Shown: positions 62,845-64,000 of the stretch, piece after piece
Layout of the letters: the number at the start of each line of letters is the position of its first letter
How positions within the stretch are numbered: position 1 is the first letter of the stretch
DNA from: Dasyornis broadbenti
Taxonomy: Eukaryota > Chordata > Aves > Passeriformes > Dasyornithidae
Direction: 5' to 3'
DNA: 64,000 bases
Assembly: GCA_013397935.1 (NCBI GenBank)
Contig: VZRN01001773.1
Location: 840,390 to 904,389 of the forward strand
Made by a program: the position numbers and the translations under genes
Notes under the pieces: generated by a model
The model's input: only the letters and a program-made list of their open reading frames with translations
Databases searched by the model: none
What the model was told of the DNA's origin: nothing

Positions 62845-64000
62845 CCCACATTTGCAATATGGTGCAATTCCCTTAAACCAGCCAGTACTTGTAAATAGCT
62901 TAGAAGTCCTGCTGAGTTTGATGCTTTCTTACTGCTTCTTTCGTTATTGCCAAACATTAAACATAAAAACATCCCAAACAATTTATAACTAAAAGACTCA
63001 ATCATCTGGGAGTGTTTTCTCCAGCACTGCCCCTCAACCTCTTGAAATGGCTTTAGTGGAGACCAGCCTGAACTTCTTCATTGCTTCCCTGGAAGAAAAG
63101 CTTCAATCTCATACCACCATCTGCAAATGCTGTCAGGTGGCTGTGAGAGATAGACATTTTTCAGTACTGCAGTTACAACTCGGTTTTCTTCTGCCAGAAA
63201 CACAGTAGCGGTATCGTGATTTGCAAATCTGGCATACAGACATCAGCCTGGTTGAAAACAATCAACAGAAGCCATTTCCTCTGTGCAAGTAAATATATTG
63301 ACATGTGTTGACAATAAACTGATTCTGTGCACTTTTGGAAAGGCAGACGGCAGCCCGGATGTTTTAACTGCTTAGTTCCTCTAAAGCAGTACTCAGAAAA
63401 ATATCTTTCATTGGCTATATTAGGCAGTTCATCTTCCATATCTCTGGAGCAGTCGCGATGTCCTCTAATTACAAAAATATGATTTTTACAGAGTATTCAT
63501 GCTGCACTGACCATGACAAAAATATGTAAAAAAGCATGTCTAAAGCGTATGTTTTAGGATATGTGATGGAGTTAGGGTTGTTAAATAATAATTTTTATCC
63601 TGTTACTTCCACGTAAAAGTATTAGCAAAGGCTTAGGAACCATTTGCTGTCTTTGTTGTGTCTCTAATACATTTGTTCCTTGCTGAATGATTACATCGTA
63701 TAAACATCCTTCCACTATTGTCAATAATCAAGAAATATGAGACTTTGTAATAACTGAGGCCCCAGTCCAGCAAGGCCCTAAATCTTGTGTTTAATTATAC
63801 TGCTCTTGCTTTGAGACAGGCTGACAGGCAGGCAGGCACCCCAGCATGGCATGGAATTCAGCTGGCAGCCCAGAAGGATGGGACGTGCCCATTGCACCCG
63901 GCTCGGCCGGCAGCCGTCAAGGCCCAGCAGGGCAGCCCTGGAAGCTGGGCTGAGCCACTTGCCCTCAGGAGCCAAATCCTGGCTCCTGGGATAGCACCAC
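62845..64000. other. Right-hand end of the window, no gene seen
   Basis: Non-repetitive sequence. 63173-63540 keeps several CpG sites (CAGTCGCGATG, GTAGCGGTATCGTG) and AT-rich protein-binding-like stretches, and is listed as a possible conserved element. The last 180 bp turn GC-rich (GGCTCGGCCGGCAGCCGTC) with no open gene structure in view. Confidence 0.35.

Noticed and set aside
1..64000. CRISPR arrays, bacterial operons, toxin systems or an intact provirus
   Set aside because: The window is vertebrate nuclear DNA. No regularly spaced direct repeats and no gag, pol or env frames were found, and the only retroviral trace is one LTR.

Overview
This window is nuclear DNA from a bird. It holds spliced, intron-rich genes of the vertebrate class II cytokine-receptor family. 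It also holds many CR1 LINE fragments with the typical CR1 3' tail and one avian-type retroviral LTR, in an AT-rich, CpG-poor background. The LTR resembles ones I associate with Neoaves/passerines, but I cannot name the species. There are no bacterial genes, no CRISPR array and no recognisable tRNA or rRNA.

Layout: (1) 1-5.0 kb, minus strand: a complete five-exon gene for interleukin-22 binding protein (IL22RA2), stop at 716 and start codon at 4996. (2) 5.0-11.4 kb: spacer with an antisense CR1 fragment and a CA repeat. (3) 11.4-34.7 kb, minus strand: interferon-gamma receptor 1 (IFNGR1). It has seven coding exons, a stop at 15979, a start codon at 34695 inside a CpG island (about 34.16-34.96 kb), and a possible long 3' UTR ending near 11.4 kb. 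Intron 1 (9.4 kb) carries CR1 pieces and the LTR. (4) 35-64 kb: a gene-poor interval with CR1 copies (the longest at 49.6-50.55 kb), a degenerate C-rich repeat near 39 kb, a small orphan CpG cluster at 53 kb, and several stretches that look like candidate conserved non-coding elements.

The order and orientation IL22RA2-IFNGR1, both on the same strand, match human 6q23.3. By that synteny the right-hand desert would lead toward OLIG3/TNFAIP3, but neither gene is in the window. Both genes act in cytokine signalling. IL22RA2 encodes a secreted decoy that binds IL-22. IFNGR1 encodes the ligand-binding chain of the interferon-gamma receptor, with a visible JAK1-box motif (LPKSL) and the STAT1-docking YDKPH motif.

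Exon boundaries were derived by hand from GT/AG sites, reading-frame phase and similarity to the human proteins as I remember them. Both models close in frame (239 and 437 residues). I did not find an undescribed biological system. The more interesting points are a changed cysteine pattern in the IFNGR1 ectodomain, an early end to its tail, an upstream mini-ORF in IL22RA2, a G/T-rich tract beside an IFNGR1 splice donor, and several unexplained non-coding blocks.
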